This document shows positions 45,565-55,253 of a stretch of DNA of 64,000 nt, one piece after another; within the stretch, counting starts at the first letter, position 1, and each line of letters begins with the position of its first letter. The stretch is from assembly GCF_030369675.1 (NCBI RefSeq), contig NZ_CP128477.1, forward strand, positions 1,922,001 to 1,986,000, read 5' to 3'. Below the pieces are notes generated by a model. It saw only the letters and a program-made list of their open reading frames with translations, had not been told where the DNA came from and made no database searches. Source of the DNA: Peteryoungia algae (GTDB lineage: Bacteria; Pseudomonadota; Alphaproteobacteria; Rhizobiales; Rhizobiaceae). A program made the translations under genes and the position numbers.

Positions 45565-46053
45565 ATGCCGCAAGAGATTTCACTCAGGGACGTGCCGGGC
45601 CTCGTCGGAAGCGTTGTCGGCGTGTCTGACTGGATCACCGTCGACCAGACGATGATCGACGCCTTCGCAGGCGCCACCATGGACCATCAGTTCATTCACA
45701 CCGACCCGGTGCGGGCTGCGGCCGAAACGCCTTTCGGCGGCACGATCGCCCACGGATTTCTGACGGTTTCGCTGCTGTCGGCCATGAACTTCAACTGCCT
45801 GCCCAAGATCCGCGAGCAGACTCTCGGCATCAATTACGGCTTCGACAAGCTGCGTTTCATGTCGCCGGTCAGGACGGGCAAACGTATCCGGGGATCGTTC
45901 AAACTCGCGGCAGCCCGCTTCCGTGGGGCCGGCATGCTGATGAACACCTATGAGGTGACCGTCGAAATCGAGGGCGAGCGCAAGCCGGCGCTGACCGCCG
46001 ACTGGATCACCATCTCCCAGTTCGACCCGAAGGATCGGCCGGACAACATCTGA
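45565..46053 (+). CDS. MaoC-like dehydratase (hot-dog fold)
   Basis: This 162-aa single hot-dog-domain protein has the hydratase motif DAFAGATMDHQFIHTDPVRA (catalytic Asp and His) and GGTIAHGFLTVSLLSAM, resembling NodN/MaoC (R)-specific enoyl-CoA hydratases. It probably hydrates an enoyl-CoA; involvement in fatty-acid or PHB metabolism is speculative. The ATG is preceded by AAGGATCGGG. It is followed by the DUF2332 gene at 20 nt in the same direction. Confidence 0.9.
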   Translation: MPQEISLRDVPGLVGSVVGVSDWITVDQTMIDAFAGATMDHQFIHTDPVRAAAETPFGGTIAHGFLTVSLLSAMNFNCLPKIREQTLGINYGFDKLRFMSPVRTGKRIRGSFKLAAARFRGAGMLMNTYEVTVEIEGERKPALTADWITISQFDPKDRPDNI

Positions 46054-46073
46054 TACCTGGAACGAGGACGGCC

Positions 46074-47141
46074 ATGAACGATGAGCGCGCTGAAGTCATC
46101 CGGCAGAGCTTTCTCCGTCAGGCCAGGGCCTGTGAAGATCTTGGGTCGCCGTTTACCGCTCGTCTCTGCACGCTCGTGGCAGAGCGGCTGACCGAAGAAA
46201 CCCCGGTCGGTGCCACGATCCTCGGCTGGCCCGGAAATCCGGACGGCACTGGCGACGCGCTGGCGCTGCGGCTGGCGGGCACGCTGCATGCGCTGGTCCG
46301 CTCTCGCCGGGACCCGGCATTGTCAGCCGTCTATCCACCCCATACCGTCGGCGACGACACATTCTGGTCCAGCGTGGAGGCCGCCATCCACCGCGACGAG
46401 GCCTTCATTCTCGAGCGCCTTGCATCGGCCCCGCAGACCAACGAGGTGCGCCGTTCATCCGCCCTGCTTCCCGGCTTTCTGACCATCGCGACATTGACCG
46501 GAAAACCGCTGGTCCTGTCGGAAGTCGGCGCCAGCGCCGGCCTGAACCTGCAATGGGACCGCTACGCCTATCGGCTGGGCGATTTCAGTTGGGGCAAGGC
46601 CTCGTCAGTCGACCTCGCCCCGCGCTGGGAAGGTCCACCTCCCCCCGGGGCTGACATAGAGGTGGCCGAGCGCGCCGGCTGCGACCGCAATCCCCTCGAC
46701 CCGGCCTCCGAGGACGACCGCCTGCGGCTCTTCTCCTATATATGGGCCGACCAGCAGGACCGCCTCGACCGAACGGCAGCGGCCCTTGCCATGGCTACGG
46801 AGAGCGGCCTGAAGGTCGAGAAAGCCGACGCGATCGACTGGCTACGGCAACGCCTCGCCTTGCCGCGGCCTAGCGTGACGCATGTCATCTGCCACACCAT
46901 CGCCTGGCAATATCTGCCACCAGCGCTGAAGGCCGAAGGCGAAGCCCTCATCGCCGACGCTGGAGGCCGGGCAACGCAAGAAGCGCCCCTCGCCCGCCTG
47001 CAGCTCGAAGCCGACGGCAAGCCGGAGGGCGCCGCAATCCTGCTCACGCTGTGGCCGACAGGCGAAACCCGCGAGATTGGCCGCGCGGATTTTCACGGGC
47101 GCTGGGTGAAATGGGTTGGGTGGGAAGGTTCAGACGCTTGA
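46074..47141 (+). CDS. DUF2332 family protein of unknown function
   Basis: This 355-aa soluble protein matches the DUF2332 family, recognised by SFLRQARACEDLGSPFTARL at the N-terminus, the central LVLSEVGASAGLNLQWDRYAY and the C-terminal VICHTIAWQYLPP. The glycine-rich SEVGASAGLN segment looks like a Rossmann or methyltransferase-type nucleotide loop, but no activity is known. The ATG follows GAACGAGGACGGCC. It may be cotranscribed with the MaoC gene. Confidence 0.85.
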   Translation: MNDERAEVIRQSFLRQARACEDLGSPFTARLCTLVAERLTEETPVGATILGWPGNPDGTGDALALRLAGTLHALVRSRRDPALSAVYPPHTVGDDTFWSSVEAAIHRDEAFILERLASAPQTNEVRRSSALLPGFLTIATLTGKPLVLSEVGASAGLNLQWDRYAYRLGDFSWGKASSVDLAPRWEGPPPPGADIEVAERAGCDRNPLDPASEDDRLRLFSYIWADQQDRLDRTAAALAMATESGLKVEKADAIDWLRQRLALPRPSVTHVICHTIAWQYLPPALKAEGEALIADAGGRATQEAPLARLQLEADGKPEGAAILLTLWPTGETREIGRADFHGRWVKWVGWEGSDA

Positions 47142-47298
47142 GTTGAACAGAGCCGGTCTCACGCCCACTATCGGCCCGAAGCGGACATCAACTGTCGGAC
47201 ATTGGAGTCTTGAAAATCCCAATATTTGAGGAAAGCCCGGCGACTACCTAAAGAGGAGGCTGCCGCCATTGTAGCAAAACATTGAATTTCGCGACAGG

Positions 47299-48189
47299 CT
47301 ACTCGGCCTTCCGGTTGATACGCGAACCGGTGGGTAGAACCTCCAAACTGCGTCGGTCCATCTGCGCGAGCACCTCCTCGAATCCATAGTGCGGCGTCCA
47401 GGCAAGCCGACGCATGGCTTCAGCGGAACAGTATACGCGATCTATGGTCTTTGGCAGACCCCAGCCCCTTCGGTCGAATTCGGCGGCAAGGGATGGCGCT
47501 CGTCGTTTAATGACGGGCACTGCATCAGACGCGAGGGCCTTACAGTCTTGAAGGAAAAATGGGGTGGCCGCCGAGATTACATAGCGCTGGAAATGCGCTC
47601 CTTCGTTCATCAGTGCCAACACATGTGCGTCCGCAACATCTCTAACATCAACGCCACGATGCAATCGATAGGCCGCCATCACATCGCACGGTTCAGGAAA
47701 ACTACGCGACATGCGCAGAACGCGCACGCCCAACTGCGCGCACGCCATGTCTTCCAAGACACGCTCCGCTTCGAGTTTTGTGTGGTGGTAAATACTCTTG
47801 GGCTGCGGAGGCGTGTTTTCATCAATCCATGTGCAGGAACCAGAAGCAACAGCGTGACCATACAAAGCTGTTGTGCTGGTGAAGACCAGTCGCTTCACGC
47901 CCGAAGCAATTGCGACTTTCGCAACGAGGCGAGTTCCTTCCACATTGATGCGGCGGAATTCCTCGTCGGCAGCGTGTCCGACATGTGGTGCGTGCAGCGC
48001 GGCCGTATGAATCACCGCATCAGCGCCCTCGAATGCGCTGCTCAGGAGCCGTTCATCGGCGAAGTCTCCGACAAGATGGGTGGTTGAAAACGGTGAGCGA
48101 TCGATGCCGACAACATTATGATTGTTTGCCAAAGCGCTGAAAATAGTGCGGCCAACCCGCCCGGAACTACCAGTAATCGCTATGCGCAT
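47299..48189 (-). CDS. NAD-dependent epimerase/dehydratase (extended SDR)
   Basis: This 296-aa extended short-chain dehydrogenase has the nucleotide loop ITGSSGRVG (residues 4-12), the STTALYGHAV strand with catalytic Ser/Thr, and the YHHTK catalytic Tyr-Lys pair. The substrate is probably a nucleotide sugar or related alcohol, not identifiable from sequence. Base composition is lower in GC than the neighbouring genes, and the intergenic DNA on both sides (47142-47298 and 48190-48390) is also AT-richer, suggesting later acquisition. It is alone on the minus strand. Confidence 0.85.
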   Translation of the reverse strand: MRIAITGSSGRVGRTIFSALANNHNVVGIDRSPFSTTHLVGDFADERLLSSAFEGADAVIHTAALHAPHVGHAADEEFRRINVEGTRLVAKVAIASGVKRLVFTSTTALYGHAVASGSCTWIDENTPPQPKSIYHHTKLEAERVLEDMACAQLGVRVLRMSRSFPEPCDVMAAYRLHRGVDVRDVADAHVLALMNEGAHFQRYVISAATPFFLQDCKALASDAVPVIKRRAPSLAAEFDRRGWGLPKTIDRVYCSAEAMRRLAWTPHYGFEEVLAQMDRRSLEVLPTGSRINRKAE

Positions 48190-48391
48190 ATATCATATCC
48201 CGGCCCTCATTGCCGCAAAGTTCCCAACTAGAGCGACACTTGTATTCCTGACATTCACAACGTTGCAGAATAGGGAGTTTTGCGACAGCCGCAATGACTG
48301 CAATTGGCGCAAAGCCGCCATCCGCTCTCCACACTTCCGAGTCGCGTGCTACCTCGCAATGCCGTCACCGCACTTGCGCCGCATCCGCCCT

Positions 48392-48420
48392 CAAAAAAAA
48401 AAGGCCGGGTCACCCCGGCC
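48392..48420 (-). terminator. Terminator of the soxBDAG operon
   Basis: On the minus strand the stem GGCCGGGGTGACCCGGCC (48403-48420; outer GGCCGG/CCGGCC pairs) is followed by ten T. It lies 30 nt after the soxG stop. Confidence 0.92.
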
Positions 48421-48450
48421 TCCTCAAACCCCATCGAACATCCCCGCCCC

Positions 48451-49005
48451 TCAGAGAGAGGCATCCTCTGCGCCCTCGACCAGCATGCCGAAGGCGTATT
48501 CGGCAAACGACCGCCAGCATTCGACGCGGAACGTCTCTTCCTCGACGCGGTAGAGGATGATCTCGATCTTGCCGAACACGGTGCGCGTCACGGCACCGAC
48601 CGGGAAGGCGGCAAGCGTGAGGTCGAGCGGGCTCGCCGCGTTGAGCGTGTCGGCAGCGGCCGGACCCGAGACGATGATCGCAGTGTTGCGATGGGAGATG
48701 TCGGTGGCAGAGTGAACCACGCCGGATGTTGCGCAGTCGGCCATCAGCGCATCGCCCTTCTCGTCGATCAGCAACCACTCGTCCGGCCCGATCCAGAATG
48801 CCGTGCGCCCCTTGGCAGAGGCCGAAGCCTTCGGCTTCATCGGAAGCTTCACGCCAAGCGACTTGGAGAGGCCGGCGACCGCATCGGCACCCGCACGCAA
48901 CGACACGCGGGTCGCGGGAATTGCCGGCGTCAACCGCACCTTGGCGCTGCCGCCATGGAAGCCGGCAAGAACGGTCCTGCGGTCTGCAACAGACATATCA
49001 ACCAT
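48451..49005 (-). CDS. soxG: Sarcosine oxidase gamma subunit
   Basis: This 184-aa subunit of heterotetrameric sarcosine oxidase has a GcvT-like/YgfZ-type fold, seen in KVRLTPAIPATRVSLRAGAD, AFWIGPDEWLLIDE and HSATDISHRNTAIIVSGPAA. It contributes to assembly of the alpha-beta-gamma-delta complex. Its ATG lies 6 nt inside the 3' end of soxA, so it is translationally coupled. Last gene before the operon terminator. Confidence 0.94.
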   Translation of the reverse strand: MVDMSVADRRTVLAGFHGGSAKVRLTPAIPATRVSLRAGADAVAGLSKSLGVKLPMKPKASASAKGRTAFWIGPDEWLLIDEKGDALMADCATSGVVHSATDISHRNTAIIVSGPAAADTLNAASPLDLTLAAFPVGAVTRTVFGKIEIILYRVEEETFRVECWRSFAEYAFGMLVEGAEDASL

Positions 49006-51991
49006 GGATGCGGCCTCCTTCCTTGTCTACGAACACCATGTCGGTCACTTCGACCGCGATGGTCTTGTCCTTCATCGGCACATAGAGCGTCTCGCCCATG
49101 CGCCCGCGTCCGCCGGCCACCATGGCAATCGCGATCGAGCGCCCGAGATTTTCTGACCAGTAGGACGAGGTCACATGCCCGAGCATGGTCATCGGCTTCG
49201 GCTGGTTCGGATCGGCAACGATCTGGCCGCCTTCCTCGAGAACCTCGTTCGGGTCCTTGGTCATCAGCCCGACCAGCTGCTTGCGGCCTTCCTTGACCAG
49301 ATCCGGACGTTTCATGCCGCGAATACCGACGAAATCGGTCTTCTTCTTCGACACCGCCCAGGAGAGCCCCGCATCATCGGCAGTCAATGTGCCGTCGGTA
49401 TCCTGACCGACGATGATGTACCCCTTCTCGGCGCGCAGCACGTGCATGGTCTCGGTGCCGTAGAGGCAAGCGCCGAGTGACTGAGCCCGCTCCCAGATCT
49501 GACGGAGGACATCAGCGCCGAAGTCGGCGGGAACATTGACTTCGAAACCGAGCTCGCCGGTGAAGGAGACGCGGAAGAGCCGTGTCGGCACGCCACAGAA
49601 TTTGCCTTCGGCCACGCTCATATGCGGAAAGGCTTCGTTCGAAATGTCGATGCCCTCGACGAAGGGCGCAATGATGTCGCGTGCCTTCGGACCCTGGACG
49701 GCAATGACCGCCCATTGTTCCGTGGTCGAGGTGAGCCAGACCTTCAGCTGCGGGAATTCGGTCTGCAGATAGTCTTCCATGTGGTGCATGACGCGCGGCG
49801 CACCGCCCGTCGTGGTCGTCACGTGGAAACGATCCTCGGCCAGACGCCCGACGACACCATCGTCATAGATGAAGCCGTCTTCCCGCGTCATGATGCCATA
49901 GCGTGCCTTGCCCGGTTTCAGCGTGTCCCAGGCATTGGTATACATCAGGTTGAGGAACTTGGCCGCATCAGGCCCGACAACCTCGATCTTGCCGAGCGTC
50001 GAGGCATTGAACACACCGGCCGTGTCGCGCACGGTCTTGCATTCGCGGTTGACGGAGGCATGCATGTCTTCGCCCGGCTTCGGGTAATACCAGGCACGCT
50101 TCCAGTTGCCGACGTCTTCGTAGACAGCGCCCTGGGAAACTTCATAGGCATGCATCGGCGTCTTGCGGGTCGGATCAAACAGCGCATCACGCGAGTGGTT
50201 GATCAGCGTACCGAAGGTGACAGGCGTATAGGGCGCGCGGAAGGTGGTGAGACCGACCTGCGGGATCTCCTTGCCGAGCACCTCGGCTGCAATGGCGAGG
50301 CCATGCATGTTGGACAGCTTGCCCTGGTCAGACGCCATGCCGTTGGTGGTGAAGCGCTTGATGTGTTCGATCGAATGCATGCCCTCACGCACGGCAAGAC
50401 GGATGTCCTTGGCGCAGACATCATGCTGGAAGTCGACGAAAGCCTTGACGTTGTCCTCACGGCCCGCCCCTTCGGCAGCGCCGATCATGCCGCCGGTCCA
50501 GGCATGGGCATTGGAACCGGTGAGCGAAACGGAAGGCGTCTCGGTCGCACCCGCAGCCTTGGCCGAGGAAACACCGGCAGCCGTTGCCTCGTCGAGCAGC
50601 GCCTGCAGATCGTCAGTGCCATTGCAGCCACCGACGGAGACGCAATCCTGCGCGTAGACGTCAGGCAGGAAACGGTCGTTGGCGGCATCATATTTCAGCT
50701 TGCCGCGCGACTGCGAGAACATGTGCACAGACGGTGTCCAGCCGGCCGACATCAGAAGCGAATCGACCTCGATCTTGCGGGTGGAACCGCCGCCATTGCG
50801 GCGTACCGTGATCGAGCGGACGCGCAGGCGACCTGCCGTGTCGACCACGCCATGGCCGGTCAGCACCTCGATGCCGAGCGCACGCGCCTGGGCCAGAACA
50901 CCCTCGCCCGGCTTCTCGCGGGCGTCGACGATGACCGGCACCGAGACGCCTGCCTTCTTCAGATCGATTGCCGCTTCATAGGCCGAGTCATGCGCCGTAT
51001 AGACGCCAACTTTCGCACCGACGGCGACGCCGAAATGGTTCAGATAGGTACGGGCCGCAGAGGCCAGCATGATGCCCGGACGGTCATTGTTGGCGAAGAC
51101 CATGTGCCGTTCGATCGAACCGCTGGCGATGACCACCCGCTTGGCGCGGACCTGCCACAGCCGCTCGCGCGGCTGGTTCCTCGACGGCTTGGCAATATGG
51201 TCCGTGACGCGTTCGACCAGCGCCACGTAGTTGTGGTTGTGATAGCCGAAGGCTGTGGTGCGCGAGAGCACGGTGACGTTCGGCATGGCCTTGAGCTTGG
51301 CGACCACACTTTGCGCCCAGTCCCAGCCGCTCTGGCCGTCGACGGTCGCGCCCGTGTCGAAGTGGAAGGCGCCGCCCATCTCCGGCTGTTCATCGACGAT
51401 CATGACGCGCACGCCCGTCTGGGCTGCCGCCAGTGCCGAAGCAAGACCAGCCGCACCGCCGCCCATCACCAGAACGTCGCAATGCGCATAGCGGTTGGCG
51501 TAGTGGTCCGGATCCGCTTCCTTGGGCGCATGGCCGAGACCGGCCGCACGGCGGATGAAGGGTTCGTAGATCTGGTGCCAGGCGGCCTTCGGCCACATGA
51601 AGGTCTTGTAGTAGAAACCGGCGGCGAAGAAGGGCGAGAGCAGGTTGTTGACCTCGCCGATGTCGAGCGACAGCGACGGCCAGCGGTTCTGCGTTTCGAT
51701 CTTCATCCCGTCGAAGACCTCCTGCACCGTTGCCCGCACGTTGGGCTGGCGACGGGCAGCGTCCCGCGAGACGTCAAGCAACGCATTCGGCTCTTCCGGA
51801 CCGGCGGTCAGAATGCCGCGCGGACGGTGATACTTGAACGAGCGGCCGGCGAGATGCATGCCATTGGCAATCATCGCGGACGCGACGGTATCGCCTTCAT
51901 ATGCCGTCAACGTACGGCCATCGATGGTGAAACGGGCCGTCAGGGCGGGCGTCAGGCGGCCCTTGCCGGGAATACGGTTGGCAGCACTCAT
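48998..51991 (-). CDS. soxA: Sarcosine oxidase alpha subunit
   Basis: This 997-aa subunit has an N-terminal ferredoxin-like domain (FTIDGRTLTAYEGDTVASAM) lacking the Fe-S cysteines, an NAD-binding flavoprotein domain (CDVLVMGGGAAGLASALAAA near residue 180), and a C-terminal GcvT-like tetrahydrofolate domain (about 600-997). The last accepts the formaldehyde unit as 5,10-methylene-THF. The complex converts sarcosine to glycine and H2O2. Its ATG overlaps the soxD stop by 4 nt. Confidence 0.96.
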   Translation of the reverse strand: MSAANRIPGKGRLTPALTARFTIDGRTLTAYEGDTVASAMIANGMHLAGRSFKYHRPRGILTAGPEEPNALLDVSRDAARRQPNVRATVQEVFDGMKIETQNRWPSLSLDIGEVNNLLSPFFAAGFYYKTFMWPKAAWHQIYEPFIRRAAGLGHAPKEADPDHYANRYAHCDVLVMGGGAAGLASALAAAQTGVRVMIVDEQPEMGGAFHFDTGATVDGQSGWDWAQSVVAKLKAMPNVTVLSRTTAFGYHNHNYVALVERVTDHIAKPSRNQPRERLWQVRAKRVVIASGSIERHMVFANNDRPGIMLASAARTYLNHFGVAVGAKVGVYTAHDSAYEAAIDLKKAGVSVPVIVDAREKPGEGVLAQARALGIEVLTGHGVVDTAGRLRVRSITVRRNGGGSTRKIEVDSLLMSAGWTPSVHMFSQSRGKLKYDAANDRFLPDVYAQDCVSVGGCNGTDDLQALLDEATAAGVSSAKAAGATETPSVSLTGSNAHAWTGGMIGAAEGAGREDNVKAFVDFQHDVCAKDIRLAVREGMHSIEHIKRFTTNGMASDQGKLSNMHGLAIAAEVLGKEIPQVGLTTFRAPYTPVTFGTLINHSRDALFDPTRKTPMHAYEVSQGAVYEDVGNWKRAWYYPKPGEDMHASVNRECKTVRDTAGVFNASTLGKIEVVGPDAAKFLNLMYTNAWDTLKPGKARYGIMTREDGFIYDDGVVGRLAEDRFHVTTTTGGAPRVMHHMEDYLQTEFPQLKVWLTSTTEQWAVIAVQGPKARDIIAPFVEGIDISNEAFPHMSVAEGKFCGVPTRLFRVSFTGELGFEVNVPADFGADVLRQIWERAQSLGACLYGTETMHVLRAEKGYIIVGQDTDGTLTADDAGLSWAVSKKKTDFVGIRGMKRPDLVKEGRKQLVGLMTKDPNEVLEEGGQIVADPNQPKPMTMLGHVTSSYWSENLGRSIAIAMVAGGRGRMGETLYVPMKDKTIAVEVTDMVFVDKEGGRIHG

Positions 51992-52308
51992 GCCTTTTCT
52001 CCCTTCGATGCAGACGGGGCAACCAATGTTGCGGGATCGGGCATGGGCTCACCAGCCTTGTAGGTCAGCAGGATCTTGTCGGAGATGGTGTCGCGGGCCG
52101 CGTTGAAGAAGCGCCCGCAGCCATGGATATGGCGCCAGCGTTCGAAGATCAGGCCCTTCGGATTGTCGCGCAGGAAGAAGTAATCGGCGAATTCCTCATC
52201 CGTGATCGAGGCGATATCGGCAGGGCGCGCGATATGCGCTTCACCGGCAGCGCGAAATTCGAGCTCTGCTCGCTCTTCTTCGCAATAGGGGCATTTGATG
52301 ACCAGCAT
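51988..52308 (-). CDS. soxD: Sarcosine oxidase delta subunit
   Basis: This 106-aa zinc-binding subunit has CPYCEEER at residues 6-13 and the HIHGCGRFFN block providing the remaining Cys/His ligands, plus the family motif FLRDNPKGLIFERWRH. It is located between soxB and soxA, 18 nt after soxB. Confidence 0.96.
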   Translation of the reverse strand: MLVIKCPYCEEERAELEFRAAGEAHIARPADIASITDEEFADYFFLRDNPKGLIFERWRHIHGCGRFFNAARDTISDKILLTYKAGEPMPDPATLVAPSASKGEKA

Positions 52309-52326
52309 GTTGGGCTATCCCTAAAT

Positions 52327-53580
52327 TCAGTGCGCCACGGCAGCGGCGGCTGCCTCGTCGATGAGGCGGCCGGTACGGAACCGGTCGAGCGTCAGGCCCT
52401 GGGCCAGCCTGTGCGGCTCGCCCTTGGCGATGAGATGGGCAAAGAGATTGGCCGAACCCGGCGTCGCCTTGAAGCCACCCGTCCCCCATCCGGCATTGAC
52501 GAAGAGGTTCTGAACCGGCGTGACGCTCTGGATCGGCGAGCGGTCGGCCGTGTTGTCGGTGATCCCGCCCCACTGGCGCATCATCTTCACACGACGGAAC
52601 ATCGGGAAGAGTTCGCAGATGGCGTCCAGCGTATGCGTGATGATCTGCATGCCGCCGGTCTGGCTGTAGGAATTATACTGGTCGGTACCGGCACCGATGA
52701 CCAGCTCACCCTTGTCCGACTGCGAAATATAGGCATGTACGGTGTTCGACATGACAACGCAGGGGAAGATGGGCTTCAGCGGCTCAGACACAAGCGCCTG
52801 GAGCGGCGTGGAGTGAACAGGAAGACGCACGCCCGCCATGCCCATGACCACCGAGGAGTGGCCGGCTGCGGAAACGCCGACCTTCTTCGCGCCGATGAAG
52901 CCGCGCGTGGTCTCGACGCCGGTCACTTCGCCGTTCGGCCCGCGACGCAGGCCCGTCACTTCGGTGTTCTGGATAATATGCACACCGCGATCGGACGCTG
53001 CACGGGCATAACCCCAGGCAACCGCATCATGGCGCGCCGTGCCGCCACGCCGCTGGAGGGCCGCACCATTGATCGGGTAGCGGGCATTCTTCGAGATGTC
53101 GAGCGGCGGGCAGAAAGCCTTGGCCTGTTCCGGCGTCAACCACTCATTGTCGATGCCATAGAGACTGTTGGCGTTGACATGCCGCTTGAAGGACTGCTGG
53201 TCATGCACATTGTGCGACAGCATCATCACGCCGCGCGGCGAATACATGACATTATAGTTCAAATCCTGGGACAGGCCCTCCCAGAGCTTCAGCGAATGCT
53301 CGTAGATGTCCATGCTCTCTTCATAGAGATAGTTGGACCGGATGATCGTCGTGTTTCGACCGGTATTGCCACCACCGAGCCAGCCCTTCTCGATCACGGC
53401 GACATTGGTGATGCCGTGCTCCTTGGCGAGATAATAGGCGGCACCCAGGCCATGACCGCCTGCGCCGATGATGATGACGTCATAGGACTGCCGCGGCTCG
53501 GGAGAGACCCACTGAGCCTCCCATCCCTTGTGGGCACGCATGGCCTCACGGACAACGGCAAAGACCGAATATTTGCGCAT
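52327..53580 (-). CDS. soxB: Sarcosine oxidase beta subunit
   Basis: This 417-aa FAD-dependent DAO-family subunit carries the sarcosine dehydrogenation site. The dinucleotide fold is YDVIIIGAGGHGLGAAYYLA (residues ~33-52), followed by GGGNTGRNTTIIRSNYLYEES, where the flavins bind; the C-terminal TPVQNLFVNAGWGTGGFKATPG is diagnostic. First gene of soxBDAG, which in rhizobia feeds glycine-betaine and choline breakdown. The ATG is at 53580, with AGGAGTTTAAGGCGA upstream. Confidence 0.97.
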   Translation of the reverse strand: MRKYSVFAVVREAMRAHKGWEAQWVSPEPRQSYDVIIIGAGGHGLGAAYYLAKEHGITNVAVIEKGWLGGGNTGRNTTIIRSNYLYEESMDIYEHSLKLWEGLSQDLNYNVMYSPRGVMMLSHNVHDQQSFKRHVNANSLYGIDNEWLTPEQAKAFCPPLDISKNARYPINGAALQRRGGTARHDAVAWGYARAASDRGVHIIQNTEVTGLRRGPNGEVTGVETTRGFIGAKKVGVSAAGHSSVVMGMAGVRLPVHSTPLQALVSEPLKPIFPCVVMSNTVHAYISQSDKGELVIGAGTDQYNSYSQTGGMQIITHTLDAICELFPMFRRVKMMRQWGGITDNTADRSPIQSVTPVQNLFVNAGWGTGGFKATPGSANLFAHLIAKGEPHRLAQGLTLDRFRTGRLIDEAAAAAVAH

Positions 53581-53885
53581 TCGCCTTAAACTCCTGTGGT
53601 TCAGGCACTGGGGTAGGACGATACAACTCGCAGATCAACCCTCAACATGACGTCCGTTTTGCGACGCAATGTCACCCGGCTTTCGACACCTTGCCAAACG
53701 CACTCTTCGCGACCGAAAATTCTCGGCTACAAGCCTTGCACCATATGGACTTTGCCCACCTCTTCTGGTAATTCGCACCCTTAATCGCCGGACTCAGGGT
53801 CCGCGCGAAGCAATACGCTGTTTCCGTTGATGTGACCTCCATCGGCGGAAGGACCAACCCTAACAACCAAAGGAACGGGATAAAC
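53581..53885. other. Divergent gap between soxB and rpsU
   Basis: This 305-nt region must hold the promoters of soxBDAG (minus) and rpsU (plus). A 56-codon minus-strand frame at 53672-53842 was considered but lacks a ribosome site. No hairpin, repeat or riboswitch was recognised. Confidence 0.5.
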
Positions 53886-54110
53886 GTGCAGGTACTAGTC
53901 CGCGACAACAACGTTGACCAGGCGCTCCGCGCTCTCAAGAAGAAGCTGCAGCGCGAAGGTGTCTTCCGCGAAATGAAGATGCACGATTTCTTCGAAAAGC
54001 CGTCTGAGAAGCGCGCACGCGAGAAGGCCGAGGCTGTTCGCCGCGTCCGCAAGCTGGCACGCAAGAAGATGCAGCGCGAAGGCCTGCTGCCGGCTGCTCG
54101 CGGCCGTTGA
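53886..54110 (+). CDS. rpsU: 30S ribosomal protein S21
   Basis: This 74-aa basic protein starts [20 protein letters not shown] and contains [20 protein letters not shown], typical of alphaproteobacterial S21. S21 binds the 30S platform near the anti-Shine-Dalgarno and promotes initiation. The start is a GTG at 53886 with AGGAACGGG 6 nt upstream; the frame is open 18 codons further but the family begins here. Confidence 0.95.
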   Translation: MQVLVRDNNVDQALRALKKKLQREGVFREMKMHDFFEKPSEKRAREKAEAVRRVRKLARKKMQREGLLPAARGR

Positions 54111-54235
54111 TCGGCCCCGTTTTAGACGTTTTCCTGTGAAATGAGGGCGGGGGCGAAAGGAATCGCCGCCGCTCTTTTGATATGAAACACCAACTTGCGC
54201 TGTCTGGGGCCTGATGCGGCGCAGGCAGCGGCCGG

Positions 54236-55111
54236 ATGATGCGCCTCATGACGAAAACCTCCGTGCTGACGACCGCCTCCAACACCGACCGCAAGCATAG
54301 CCTCGCGTCTGCGGTGGCCCTGCTCGCCGCCCTGACTCTGGCAGGCTGCGCGACGACGACGGAAACGACCGATGTCATCCGCCTCGATCGCGCTCAGGGC
54401 TCCAATGAAAACATTGCGTCCCTGACCGCCGTCATCCAGGCCAATCCGCGCGCTCCGGAAGGTTACAATGTGCGCGGTTCGGCCTATGGCCGCGCCGGTC
54501 AGTTCAAGCCGGCGCTTGACGATTTCAACACCGCGCTGCAGATCAATCCGCAATTCTTCCAGGCCTATGCCAACCGCGCGCTGGTTTACCGCAACATGGG
54601 CAAGCCGGTCGAAGCGGCCGCCGACTACAATGCGGCGCTGAAGATCAACCCGAACTACGACGTCGCCTATATCGGTCGCGGCAACATCTATCGCCAGGCC
54701 GGCCGTATCGACGAAGCCTTCGGCGACTTCAACCGCGCCATCCAGCTCGACACCACCGATGGCCGCGCCTACCACAATCGCGGCCTGATCTACCAGCTGC
54801 GCGGAGACCACGCCAAGGCGATCGACGACTTCTCGAAGGCCATCTCGCTCTCGTCGCGCGCACCGGAGCCGTATAATGGCCGTGGCGTCTCCTATATCGC
54901 GCTGAACGACGATGAAAACGCCTTTGCCGATTTCAATCTGGCAATCGAGCTGAACAACAGCATCGCCGAAAGCTGGGCGAACCAGGCGCTCGTCTACGAA
55001 CGCCGCGGCGACAAGGCACGGGCTGCCAAGTCCTACAGCCATGCGCTGCGCCTCGACCCGAAATATGAGCCGGCCAAGCAGGGTCTTGCCCGCACACGCG
55101 GCACCACCTGA
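54236..55111 (+). CDS. TPR-repeat lipoprotein (NlpI-like)
   Basis: This 291-aa exported lipoprotein has a basic N-terminus, hydrophobic core and lipobox LTLAGC (Cys38), followed by about six tetratricopeptide repeats (for example RAPEGYNVRGSAYGRAGQFK and RAYHNRGLIYQLRGDHAKA). It is predicted to be an envelope scaffold; NlpI-type proteins coordinate murein hydrolases and proteases, but the partner here is unknown. The start may be ATG 54236 or 54248. A terminator follows 25 nt downstream. Confidence 0.9.
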   Translation: MMRLMTKTSVLTTASNTDRKHSLASAVALLAALTLAGCATTTETTDVIRLDRAQGSNENIASLTAVIQANPRAPEGYNVRGSAYGRAGQFKPALDDFNTALQINPQFFQAYANRALVYRNMGKPVEAAADYNAALKINPNYDVAYIGRGNIYRQAGRIDEAFGDFNRAIQLDTTDGRAYHNRGLIYQLRGDHAKAIDDFSKAISLSSRAPEPYNGRGVSYIALNDDENAFADFNLAIELNNSIAESWANQALVYERRGDKARAAKSYSHALRLDPKYEPAKQGLARTRGTT

Positions 55112-55136
55112 AGCCTGGACGAGGCAAGGATATGAG

Positions 55137-55163
55137 AACGGCGGGGAGACCCGCCGTTTTTTT
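55137..55163 (+). terminator. Terminator after the TPR lipoprotein gene
   Basis: A 9-bp stem AACGGCGGG (55137-55145) / CCCGCCGTT (55150-55158), loop GAGA, followed by T5-7. Confidence 0.92.
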
Positions 55164-55196
55164 ATGGCCGCGCGTCTCGTTCCAGGCATTCGCGCA

Positions 55197-55227
55197 AAGA
55201 AAAAGACGGCCCGTTTCCGGACCGCCT
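55197..55227 (-). terminator. Terminator of the cytochrome oxidase subunit IV gene
   Basis: On the minus strand GGCGGTCCG-GAAA-CGGGCCGTC (9 bp with two wobble pairs) is followed by TTTTTCTTT, about 27 nt after the gene's stop. Confidence 0.8.
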
Positions 55228-55253
55228 CTCACAGTTCAGAGATTCTGCGAGGT

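Noticed and set aside
53672..53842. 56-codon minus-strand frame between soxB and rpsU ([12 protein letters not shown]...)
   Set aside because: It has no Shine-Dalgarno, and its longer version runs antisense through rpsU. It looks partly protein-like but lacks any second line of support.
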